Source of the DNA: Gemmatimonadota bacterium
GTDB taxonomy: Bacteria > ARS69
Reading direction: 5' to 3'
Length of the DNA: 8,407 nucleotides
NCBI GenBank assembly: GCA_021604925.1
Contig: BQJX01000090.1
Coordinates: 1 to 8,407 of the forward strand
The notes beneath the pieces were generated by a model. The model saw nothing but the letters and a program-made list of their open reading frames with translations. It made no database searches and was not told the DNA's origin. Below, piece by piece: positions 1 through 5,990 of this stretch. The position numbers and the translations under genes are program-made. Position 1 is the first letter of the stretch. Every line of letters begins with the position of its first letter.

Positions 1-3
1 CTG

Positions 4-1488
4 CTACCGCAGCCGTACCAGTCGATGCATCCCCTCGCCGGACCGCGTGCGCACCCGGTAGAAGTACACGCCGGCCGCCCCGCGAGCGCCGTCGTCCGCG
101 CGTCCATCCCAGGCAACGACATGGCGTCCCGGACCCCGCGCCCGTCCGTCCGCCAGCGTGCGCACCCGGCGACCGGTGGCGTCGTAGATCGTGAGATGCA
201 CCGGCGCCGATTCGAGCAACTCGAACTCGATTACCGTCTGTTCGCGGAACGGATTGGGAAACGCACTCACCGAGATGGACGACACGCCCCGATCGATGAC
301 GGCCGTGGCGGCGCAGTTCGCCTGGGTCCCGCCGGCGCCCAGCGGCCCACCGCAGCCGACGCCGAGGTCGAGGAGGGGCGAGCCGGGCTGCAGGCCGTAC
401 TCACCGGCCAGGCTGGGAGCGGCGGCGCACTCCGCTGGTGCGCAGAACATGGGGTCCAACGAGAAGTTGGTGCCGTTCCAGTTCGTGGATCCCACCCCGG
501 AGACCCACGACCCGGTGGTGTCCACGTCGCTGCACGCGAATGCCAGGGTCGCGTCGGAACGGACGTGGGCTTCGCGTCCCCCGCTTCCGCAGTTGCCCCA
601 CAGGATCGAGCGGTCCGCGTCGAGTGAGGAGTCCTCGAGGTGGATTCCGCCTCCCTGTCCGGCGATGGCCAGGTTCCCCGCCACCGTGCAGGACGTGAGC
701 GTGGCGTTCGAGTCGGTGAACTTGAGCCCGCCGCCGTGCGCCCCGGCCGAGTTGCCCACGATCTGACAGTCGGTGAACAACGCATCCGAGCTGATCCCGT
801 GAACGCCCCCGCCGTCGAGCCCGGCGGCGTTGCCGGCAATGGAGCAGCTCCCCAACGTGGGATGGGCGAAGAAGAAGGCCCAGACGCCGCCGCCGTAGTC
901 GCCGGCCGAGTTCCCTTCGATGGTGCAGTTCGAGACCGTGGGGGACGCGTTGTCGTAGCACGAGAGGCCCCCGCCCCAGGCGAGTGCTTCGTTGTCCCGA
1001 ATCACGCAGTCGGAAATCGGCGGGGACGAGTGGAAGCAGAAGATTCCGCCCCCCTCGCCGGCAACGTTTCCTTCGATCACGCAGGACTCGATCCGTGGCG
1101 TCGACGCGGACTTGCACAGGATCCCGCCGCCGGTGTCGGCCCGCCCGCCGGTGATCGTCAGCCCCACCAGGGCGGCCGCGCTGTCCACGCCGCTGCAGTA
1201 GAACACCCGGCCCTCCTGCTGCGCGTCGATCGTGACACAGCCGGGATCCCCGGTCTCGCTGGTCACGTACACTCCGTCGCGCAGGGCGATCTCACTCTCG
1301 AAGTACGTGCCGCACGCCACCTCGACCGTGTCGCCCGGGGCGGCCGCGTTGATGGCGGCCTGGATCGTGGGCGCGTTCCCGGAGCCGTCGGGCTCCACGC
1401 GCCATGTCACGCCGTAGGCGTCGGGTGTGAAAACCAGGATCGGAGCGGCGCTCATCGCCAGCGCCAGCAGCGGTCGCGGGGCGTTCAT
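4..1488 (-). CDS. Secreted right-handed parallel beta-helix protein with C-terminal FlgD/T9SS-like sorting domain
   Basis: This encodes an exported 494-residue protein, probably surface-attached or released; its ligand or substrate is unknown. Residues 1-26 look like a signal peptide (hydrophobic stretch, likely cleavage after AYG). A conserved entry segment follows (about 28-105: TIQAAINAA, GDTVEVACGTY, SETGDPGCVTID). About seven 25-27-residue coils of the form C-x-I-x-G-N-x-A-G-x-x-G-G-G span residues 110-292. The capping region has DRSILWGN and NFSLDPMFC (about 293-385). Residues 405-494 form a FlgD-Ig/T9SS type A-like domain, with FPNPF, LTIYDATGRRVRTL, VAWDGRADDG and GVYFYRVR. I chose ATG at 1488 because the signal peptide starts there and the ATG overlaps the upstream gene's TGA as ATGA; the frame is open to 1623 but that extension is Arg-rich and unlike a signal peptide. 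The Shine-Dalgarno is weak, so translation is probably coupled to the upstream paralogue. The family call is secure; the function is not known. Confidence 0.9.
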   Translation of the reverse strand: MNAPRPLLALAMSAAPILVFTPDAYGVTWRVEPDGSGNAPTIQAAINAAAPGDTVEVACGTYFESEIALRDGVYVTSETGDPGCVTIDAQQEGRVFYCSGVDSAAALVGLTITGGRADTGGGILCKSASTPRIESCVIEGNVAGEGGGIFCFHSSPPISDCVIRDNEALAWGGGLSCYDNASPTVSNCTIEGNSAGDYGGGVWAFFFAHPTLGSCSIAGNAAGLDGGGVHGISSDALFTDCQIVGNSAGAHGGGLKFTDSNATLTSCTVAGNLAIAGQGGGIHLEDSSLDADRSILWGNCGSGGREAHVRSDATLAFACSDVDTTGSWVSGVGSTNWNGTNFSLDPMFCAPAECAAAPSLAGEYGLQPGSPLLDLGVGCGGPLGAGGTQANCAATAVIDRGVSSISVSAFPNPFREQTVIEFELLESAPVHLTIYDATGRRVRTLADGRARGPGRHVVAWDGRADDGARGAAGVYFYRVRTRSGEGMHRLVRLR

Positions 1489-2732
1489 GGGCGCAGTCCC
1501 GAACGGTAGGACGCCTTGATCCGGCCCCAGCTCCGGGCGGCGATCGACTCCGCCGATCGATTGCAGGCACCCGGCCCGAACGCGCCGATGCGCCCGCACC
1601 CGGCGGTTTGCGCTTCGAGACACGGCGACGTGGCTCCCAGATCAAACGTGCCGGTGGGACTGGGCGCCTCGGTGCAGGACAGTGCGTCGCAGAAGAGCGG
1701 ATCGGCGGAAAAGTTCGTCCCGGTCCAGGCCGGGGAGGCGGCTCCGGTGAAGGCGCCCCAGGTGGTGTCCACGTCCGAGCACTCGAACCCGGCGGACGAG
1801 GCGCCATCCACCAGCGAGACCTCGCGCCCGTCCGCGGCGCAGTTGTCCCACAGGATCGTTCGATCCACCACGAATGCCGCGCCCAGATCCCCCAGGAGAC
1901 CGCCGCCCGATCCGGCCGCGGAGTTCCCGGTCACCGTGCAGCCGGTCAGGGACACGTTAGTGCTCCACGACCCCACCGCACCGCCCTGGGCGGCCGCGTT
2001 CCCGGAGACCAGCGTGTTCTCGAGAGCGATCGACCCGGTCGCCATGGAGTGCACGCCGCCGCCCGTGGCCCCGGAAACGTTACCCGTGATCCGGCATTCG
2101 TCCAGCGTGGGGTTCGAGTACAGGTAGCTCCACACGCCGCCGCCGTGCGAGCCGGCCGTGTTGCCCATGATGTCGCACGCGAAGAGCTCCGGGTCCGAGA
2201 AGTCCTCGATCGCCAGCCCACCGCCGAAGTAGTCCGCCTGGTTGTTCGTGAAGACGCAGTTCTCCACGACCAGGGGGGAGTGATGCAGGTACGCACCGCC
2301 GCCGACGATCGCCCGGTTGCCCGTGAAGACGCAGTTCTCAAGACGGGGCGCGGACAGTGACACGCAGAAGATGCCGCCCCCGTAGTTCGCCGATCCGCCG
2401 GTAGCGGTGAACCCCACGATGGCGCCCTCATAGACCCTCAGGCAGTAGAAGACGCGACCGCGGCCCTCCGCGTCGATCGTGACGCAGTCCGGCTGCCCCG
2501 TCTCGCTGATGAGCGTGACACCGCTCTTCATGACGAGTTGGTACTCGAGATAGGTGCCGCACGCGACGACGACCGAGTCGCCGTCGGCGGCCAGGGCCAA
2601 GCCGGCCTGGATGGTCAGGGCGTCGGCGGTGCCGTCCGGGTTTACGGACCAGGTCCGCGCGCCGGCGATTCCCGGATGAAGGGCGCCCAGAACGCCGAGA
2701 ACGGCGAAATGCCGAAGCAGGATGCGAAGCAT
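1485..2732 (-). CDS. Secreted right-handed parallel beta-helix protein, paralogue without sorting domain
   Basis: This encodes a 415-residue exported protein of the same architecture as the gene that follows it. A signal peptide covers about residues 1-25 (hydrophobic LRHFAVLGVLGALHPG, cleavage near AGA). The entry segment has TIQAGLALA, GDSVVVACGTY and SETGQPDCVTID. About seven Gly/Asn-rich coils (108-290) contain repeated GGG and xGN motifs, with Cys at 134, 159, 186, 213 and 265 in equivalent positions. The cap has RTILWDNC, SDVDTTWG, NFSADPLFCD and CGRIGAFGPG. It then ends in a short basic-aromatic tail (SWGRIKASYR, about 401-410) instead of the FlgD-like domain of its neighbour. The ATG at 2732 opens directly into the signal peptide; only a GGA eight bases upstream resembles a ribosome site. 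The frame is open upstream to 2933, but that extension has no export character. This is the first gene of a two-gene unit, likely transcribed from the divergent region. The substrate is unknown. Confidence 0.88.
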   Translation of the reverse strand: MLRILLRHFAVLGVLGALHPGIAGARTWSVNPDGTADALTIQAGLALAADGDSVVVACGTYLEYQLVMKSGVTLISETGQPDCVTIDAEGRGRVFYCLRVYEGAIVGFTATGGSANYGGGIFCVSLSAPRLENCVFTGNRAIVGGGAYLHHSPLVVENCVFTNNQADYFGGGLAIEDFSDPELFACDIMGNTAGSHGGGVWSYLYSNPTLDECRITGNVSGATGGGVHSMATGSIALENTLVSGNAAAQGGAVGSWSTNVSLTGCTVTGNSAAGSGGGLLGDLGAAFVVDRTILWDNCAADGREVSLVDGASSAGFECSDVDTTWGAFTGAASPAWTGTNFSADPLFCDALSCTEAPSPTGTFDLGATSPCLEAQTAGCGRIGAFGPGACNRSAESIAARSWGRIKASYRSGLRP

Positions 2733-2758
2733 GGAGTGGTTCCGGCGGCTGAGGGCGG

Positions 2759-2770
2759 GGGCGATCGCCC
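2759..2770. repeat. 12-bp perfect palindrome GGGCGATCGCCC
   Basis: This perfect inverted repeat lies in the presumed 5' leader of the minus-strand beta-helix operon, a few bases downstream of the start predicted from the candidate promoter. That is a plausible operator position. The core GCGATCGC is also the HIP1 octamer that is over-represented in some genomes, so it may be a genome-wide motif and not a regulator site. Confidence 0.4.
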
Positions 2771-2780
2771 GTGCGCATCC

Positions 2781-2810
2781 ATTCTCCCATATCCGCGAAG
2801 CCACGGTCAA
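2781..2810 (-). promoter_or_regulatory. Candidate sigma70-type promoter for the beta-helix gene pair
   Basis: On the minus strand TTGACC (2810-2805) matches five of six bases of the -35 consensus. It is followed after 18 bases by GAGAAT (2786-2781), four of six for the -10. This would start transcription near 2774 and leave a leader of about 40 bases before the ATG at 2732. It is consensus matching by eye only. In G+C-rich DNA such a pair is suggestive, not proof. Confidence 0.35.
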
Positions 2811-2944
2811 ATCGCCGGCCCGCGCGGGTTTCAGCGTTGCCCAGGGTCTCCGTGCACTGCCTGGAACCCGCATGCGGAAGTCAAAAGAGGTCAAAGTTCG
2901 CACGGACTTGGCCGATGGAGGAGGGGAGTGCAAAGAACCGGCAA

Positions 2945-2956
2945 GGACCGAGGTCC
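2945..2956 (+). other. Small hairpin just upstream of the pyruvate kinase ribosome site
   Basis: GGAC (2945-2948) pairs with GTCC (2953-2956) around a CGAG loop; written as GGACC-GA-GGTCC the inverted repeat is five bases per arm. It ends two bases before the Shine-Dalgarno sequence. It could influence mRNA stability or ribosome access, but so short a stem may be chance. Confidence 0.3.
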
Positions 2957-2958
2957 GT

Positions 2959-2966
2959 GGGAGGAG
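2959..2966 (+). promoter_or_regulatory. Strong Shine-Dalgarno site that fixes the pyruvate kinase start
   Basis: GGGAGGAG lies five bases before the ATG at 2972 and is the strongest ribosome site in the window. It decides the start: in-frame ATGs at 2771 and 2915 lack such a site, and the residues they would add do not resemble the family. Confidence 0.8.
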
Positions 2967-2971
2967 TTCCG

Positions 2972-4459
2972 ATGAGCCTGACCGATGTGCGCCCGGCGTC
3001 TTCCGGCCCGGCCAGGGCGACGCTGTGGCACCCCACCGGACGAACGAAGATCGTGGCGACGATCGGCCCGGCCACCAACAGCGCCTCGGCGATCCGGGCG
3101 CTGCGGGAAGCCGGTCTGGGCGTGGCGCGACTCAACCTGTCGCACGGGGACCTGGACTGGCACGCCGACGCGATCCGCCTCCTGCGCGAGGTGGTCCCGG
3201 ACGTTCCCATTCTGCTGGATATCCCGGGGCGCAAGATCCGCACGATCCAGCTGAAACACGAACCCACGTTTCTCAAGGGCGATGAGCTCATCCTGACCAC
3301 GGACACCACGCACGACGGCACGCGGAAGGTGCCCGTGAACTACAGCCATCTGCACGCGGATCTCTCGGTCGGGAACGTGATCCTGGCGGACGATGGAACG
3401 CTGCGGTTCACCGTGTTGTCGATCGATGGCGTGGACATCCGATGCCGCGCCGAGACGAGCGGTCAGCTCAAGAGCACCAAGGGCATCAACGTTCCCTACG
3501 TCAAGCTCGGGACCCGGCTGCTCACCGACCGCGACCGGAAGATCGTGGCATTCGCGTGCGAGCAGGGCGCCGACTACATCGGGATCAGCTTTGTCGAGTC
3601 GGCCAAGCACGTGGAGGCGATCCGCGGCCTGATCCAGGGCCCGGCTCCGCGCATCGTCTCCAAGATCGAGAACCAGGGCGGCTTGGACAATATGCACGAG
3701 GTGATCGCGGCGTCGGATGCGATCATGATCGACCGCGGCGACCTGTCGGTGGAGACCAACCTCGAGAACCTGGCCGTGATGCAGAAGCAGATCATTGAGG
3801 CGGCGCGCGCCAACGCGAAACCCGTGATCGTGGCGACGGAAATGCTGCATACCATGATCGACAACTCGTTCCCGACCAAGGCCGAGGTCACGGACATCGC
3901 GAACGCCGTGTTCGACGGCTGTGCCGCCACCATGCTCTCCGGCGAGACGGCCGTGGGCCTGAACCCGAACGATGCCGTCGAGATCATGAGTCGCGTCATC
4001 GAGTCGGCCGAGAAGCACGAGCATCGCGCCGAGTCCGAGCGATCCGACGATGTGTCGATCCCGGAGGTCATCGCCGAAGCCATCGCGACCATGTGCCGGC
4101 AGTTGCCGATCACCAAGATCGTGACCGTGACCCTGGGCGGGTTCTCGGCGCGCATGATCTCGGCCAGGCGGCCCAGCCAGCCCATCCTGGCCGTCACGAA
4201 CGACGCGTCGGCCGCCCGGGCCTTCAACCTGTTCCAGGGCACGCGCGGAGTCGTGGTGGACGTTCCGTTCTCCCGCGAGAGCACGGACCACATCGCCCAG
4301 TGCCTGGAGGAACTGTGGCACCGGGGCGAGATCGAGAACGAGGACATGATCCTGGTCACGTCGGTGGGCTATCCGAACTCCGGGAATCGAATGAACATGA
4401 TCGAGACCCACGAGGTCTCCGACCTGGCGAAGGCACTCGCATGGAGGCCACGAGACTAG
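2972..4459 (+). CDS. pyk: Pyruvate kinase (divergent)
   Basis: A cytosolic 495-residue enzyme of the usual family length, expected to convert phosphoenolpyruvate and ADP to pyruvate and ATP. The A domain opens with TKIVATIGPAT (25-35) and VARLNLSHG (51-59; Arg53, Asn55, Ser57). The B domain lies at about 91-175. The A domain resumes with SKIENQGG (230-237; Lys231, Glu233), RGDL (255-258), ATEML (288-292; Thr289) and MLSGETAVG (321-329). A C-terminal domain with RRPSQPILAVT and SVGYPNSGN completes it, so the catalytic Lys, metal-binding Glu and Asp, and Thr are present. Three positions are unusual. The TKGPEIR segment reads IPGRKIR (84-90), putting Lys88 at rabbit Glu117, a change linked to K+-independent enzymes. 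The Ala of ARGD is Asp254. The residue after DRGDL is Ser, not Gly. The stop codon touches the next gene's ATG. A specialised paralogue is possible; a genuine pyruvate kinase fold is near certain. Confidence 0.93.
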   Translation: MSLTDVRPASSGPARATLWHPTGRTKIVATIGPATNSASAIRALREAGLGVARLNLSHGDLDWHADAIRLLREVVPDVPILLDIPGRKIRTIQLKHEPTFLKGDELILTTDTTHDGTRKVPVNYSHLHADLSVGNVILADDGTLRFTVLSIDGVDIRCRAETSGQLKSTKGINVPYVKLGTRLLTDRDRKIVAFACEQGADYIGISFVESAKHVEAIRGLIQGPAPRIVSKIENQGGLDNMHEVIAASDAIMIDRGDLSVETNLENLAVMQKQIIEAARANAKPVIVATEMLHTMIDNSFPTKAEVTDIANAVFDGCAATMLSGETAVGLNPNDAVEIMSRVIESAEKHEHRAESERSDDVSIPEVIAEAIATMCRQLPITKIVTVTLGGFSARMISARRPSQPILAVTNDASAARAFNLFQGTRGVVVDVPFSRESTDHIAQCLEELWHRGEIENEDMILVTSVGYPNSGNRMNMIETHEVSDLAKALAWRPRD

Positions 4460-5239
4460 ATGACGGCTCCCGCACTCAGCGACATCAAGGCGGCGAACGC
4501 TGCCGTGAACGACCGGGGCTACGCCCTGGTTTCCTTCTCACGTCCGTTCGGACCGTACCTGGCGTGGCTCGCGATCCGCATGGGGACCACGCCGCGGCAG
4601 GTGAACTACTTCTCCCTGCTGCTGGTCTTCGCGATTCTGGGACTGGTGGCCGCGGGCGGTTCGACCGGTCGCATCTGCGGTACGGCACTGGTGTTCCTGT
4701 GGCAGATCATCGACGTGACCGACGGCACCATGGCGCGCGCGCTGAAGATCCGTGACAACTTCGGCGGGTTCGTGGACTACGCCACCGGCATGGTGATCGC
4801 TTCGTTCCTGCCGTTCTGCCTGGCGATCGGCGTGTACGGGGTGCCGGACGGAAGCTTCACGTTGGCGCTGGCCGAGGTGGGGCGGACAGTCGCGGATCCC
4901 TCCGTCCTGGTGCTGATGGCGGGCGCGGGAGTCTCCATGCTGTCGCTGTACATGCGGCTCATCAATCGCGTGCTGCTGATCCGGTTCGGCGACTCGCTGG
5001 CCGGCAGCCGCTCGTCGAAGCAGCCCGCCGCCGGCGCGGTCAGCCGCCTGCACACCATCGTGAAGAACCTCGAGACGATCGGCGGCGTCCAGGCGATGGT
5101 GTTCTGTGCGGCGGCCGTCGCGGGGCTGCTGGAGATCGTGCTGGTGGTGTACTTCTTCTTCTACGTGGCCCTGCTGGGGGTCTTTGCGCTGTCCACGCAT
5201 CGCGGCTACGGGAACCGGACGAAGTACCTGACCGACTGA
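4460..5239 (+). CDS. CDP-alcohol phosphatidyltransferase family membrane protein with altered motif
   Basis: An integral membrane protein of 259 residues. The family moves a phosphoryl-alcohol group from a CDP-alcohol to an acceptor hydroxyl, for example in phospholipid synthesis. The motif reads D85-VT-D88-G89-TM-A92-R93-x8-G102-GFV-D106-YAT-G110. The first three Asp, the Gly residues and Ala-Arg match D-x2-DG-x2-AR-x8-G-x3-D-x3-D, but the last Asp, proposed catalytic base, is Gly (codon GGC, 4787-4789). Hydrophobic segments at about 50-68, 72-86, 108-128, 147-165 and 210-246 suggest about six membrane spans, with a polar loop near 180-205. ATG 4460 directly follows the kinase TAG; a GGAGG at 4443-4447 is 12 bases away, somewhat far, so translational coupling is likely. 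Donor and acceptor cannot be told from sequence. It may be a subfamily with changed chemistry, or inactive. Family call firm, activity uncertain. Confidence 0.85.
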   Translation: MTAPALSDIKAANAAVNDRGYALVSFSRPFGPYLAWLAIRMGTTPRQVNYFSLLLVFAILGLVAAGGSTGRICGTALVFLWQIIDVTDGTMARALKIRDNFGGFVDYATGMVIASFLPFCLAIGVYGVPDGSFTLALAEVGRTVADPSVLVLMAGAGVSMLSLYMRLINRVLLIRFGDSLAGSRSSKQPAAGAVSRLHTIVKNLETIGGVQAMVFCAAAVAGLLEIVLVVYFFFYVALLGVFALSTHRGYGNRTKYLTD

Positions 5240-5270
5240 ACGGGCGTGCGCGGTGCCGATCTCCCGACGA

Positions 5271-5990
5271 CTACCACCAGGGAGTCAGCACCAGCCGCAC
5301 CCCGAGCAGCCCCAGGATCCATCGGAAGGCAAAGCCGAACGTCTTCTCGGACATGTGGTGCAACAGCCGCGTCCCCAGGAACGTCCCCAGGATCACGGCG
5401 CCCAGCAGCGGCAGGATCATCCCCAGGTGCGCGGTGTAGTCGAAGCCGATCGACAGGAACGCCGGGATCTTGAGGAAGTGCCCGAAGGTCTGGATCATGG
5501 CCTTGGTGGCCACGACCTCCTTGCGGTCCAGGTCATCGCGCAGGAAGAACGCGGCCAGGTACGGCCCCGCCGCCCCCACGGTGATGGTCAGGAATCCGCC
5601 GCCGAGCCCCGCGGGGGCGAAGACCCACCGCGGCGTGATCAGTCGCTTGGGTTTGAAGCGCTTCCACAACAGCGACGCCAGCACGAAGGCGCCGATGGCC
5701 GGCTTGAACCACGGCATCCCGGCGCCGCGGTACAGCTGGAGCCCGAGCCAGACCCCCAGGATCATCGGCGGGCAGTAGAGGGCCACGACCCACCAGCGGA
5801 CGCGGCGGATCAGGGTGATGGACCGCGTGAGATTGCTGGTGAGTTGCACCACGCCGTGGATCGGCACGACCAGAAGCGGGTCGAGCAGCATGGCCATCAC
5901 GGCGATGAGAACGGCTCCCCCGCCCATGCCGATGGCGCCGGAGATCGCGGAGGCGAGCACGGCGGCGGGAACCAGGATCGCCAGTTCCAT
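5271..5990 (-). CDS. TauE/SafE family membrane permease
   Basis: A 239-residue polytopic membrane protein resembling the TauE/SafE (DUF81) family, whose studied members export sulfite, sulfoacetate or related organosulfur anions; many have no known substrate. The N-terminal segment AVLASAISGAIGMGGGAVLIA (about 11-30) is the typical first repeat helix with its Gly-rich turn. The second-half repeat has APAGLGGGFLTITVGAAGP (125-143). About seven to eight hydrophobic segments cover most of the chain, and WILGLLGVRLVL closes it. The length is normal. The ATG at 5990 shares one base with the stop of the upstream SGNH gene (TGATG), so it is the last gene of a four-gene chain. A longer open frame runs upstream to 6443, but it lies inside the SGNH gene and does not resemble the family. 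No sulfur-metabolism gene is visible nearby to indicate substrate. Confidence 0.85.
   Translation of the reverse strand: MELAILVPAAVLASAISGAIGMGGGAVLIAVMAMLLDPLLVVPIHGVVQLTSNLTRSITLIRRVRWWVVALYCPPMILGVWLGLQLYRGAGMPWFKPAIGAFVLASLLWKRFKPKRLITPRWVFAPAGLGGGFLTITVGAAGPYLAAFFLRDDLDRKEVVATKAMIQTFGHFLKIPAFLSIGFDYTAHLGMILPLLGAVILGTFLGTRLLHHMSEKTFGFAFRWILGLLGVRLVLTPWW

Larger units (their letters stand above)
2733..2971. promoter_or_regulatory. Divergent intergenic control region
   Basis: These 239 bp separate the start of the minus-strand beta-helix pair from the start of the plus-strand pyruvate kinase unit, so promoters for both must lie here or inside the genes. I see a candidate minus-strand promoter, a 12-bp palindrome and a hairpin before the kinase ribosome site, each listed separately. 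I also see GTCAAA at 2880-2885 and 2890-2895, exactly 10 bp apart, with a third copy at 2806-2811 that overlaps the candidate -35 on the other strand. No convincing plus-strand -35/-10 pair was found, and no coding potential with its own start signal. Confidence 0.6.

Noticed and set aside
640..1509. Long plus-strand open frame (289 codons) across the distal beta-helix gene
   Set aside because: It is antisense to a gene with clear domains, its product is low-complexity Arg/Gly/Ala/Val with no family pattern, and long spurious frames are expected in G+C-rich coding DNA.
1485..1560. Frameshift that removed a sorting domain from the first paralogue
   Set aside because: Other frames around its 3' end encode nothing resembling a FlgD-like domain, and the next gene starts at once, so the protein simply ends here.
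1489..1623. N-terminal extension of the distal beta-helix protein
   Set aside because: The extra 45 residues are Arg-rich and would bury the signal peptide; the ATG at 1488 has the export signal and the ATGA overlap.
2831..2935. Plus-strand promoter for the kinase operon
   Set aside because: TTGCCC near 2837 and other partial matches have no credible -10 at a normal distance; the true promoter could not be placed.
2771..2971. Upstream in-frame starts for pyruvate kinase (ATG at 2771 or 2915)
   Set aside because: They lack a ribosome site and add residues unlike the family, whereas ATG 2972 has GGGAGGAG five bases before it.
2891..4411. Minus-strand open frame of 506 codons opposite pyruvate kinase
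   Set aside because: It is His/Arg/Asp-rich with no domain, lies fully antisense to a convincing enzyme gene, and has the composition of a reversed codon-biased frame.
5240..5270. Bidirectional terminator between the convergent operons
   Set aside because: The 31-bp gap has only a weak CGGG/CCCG pairing and no T-run on either strand, so it is not supported.
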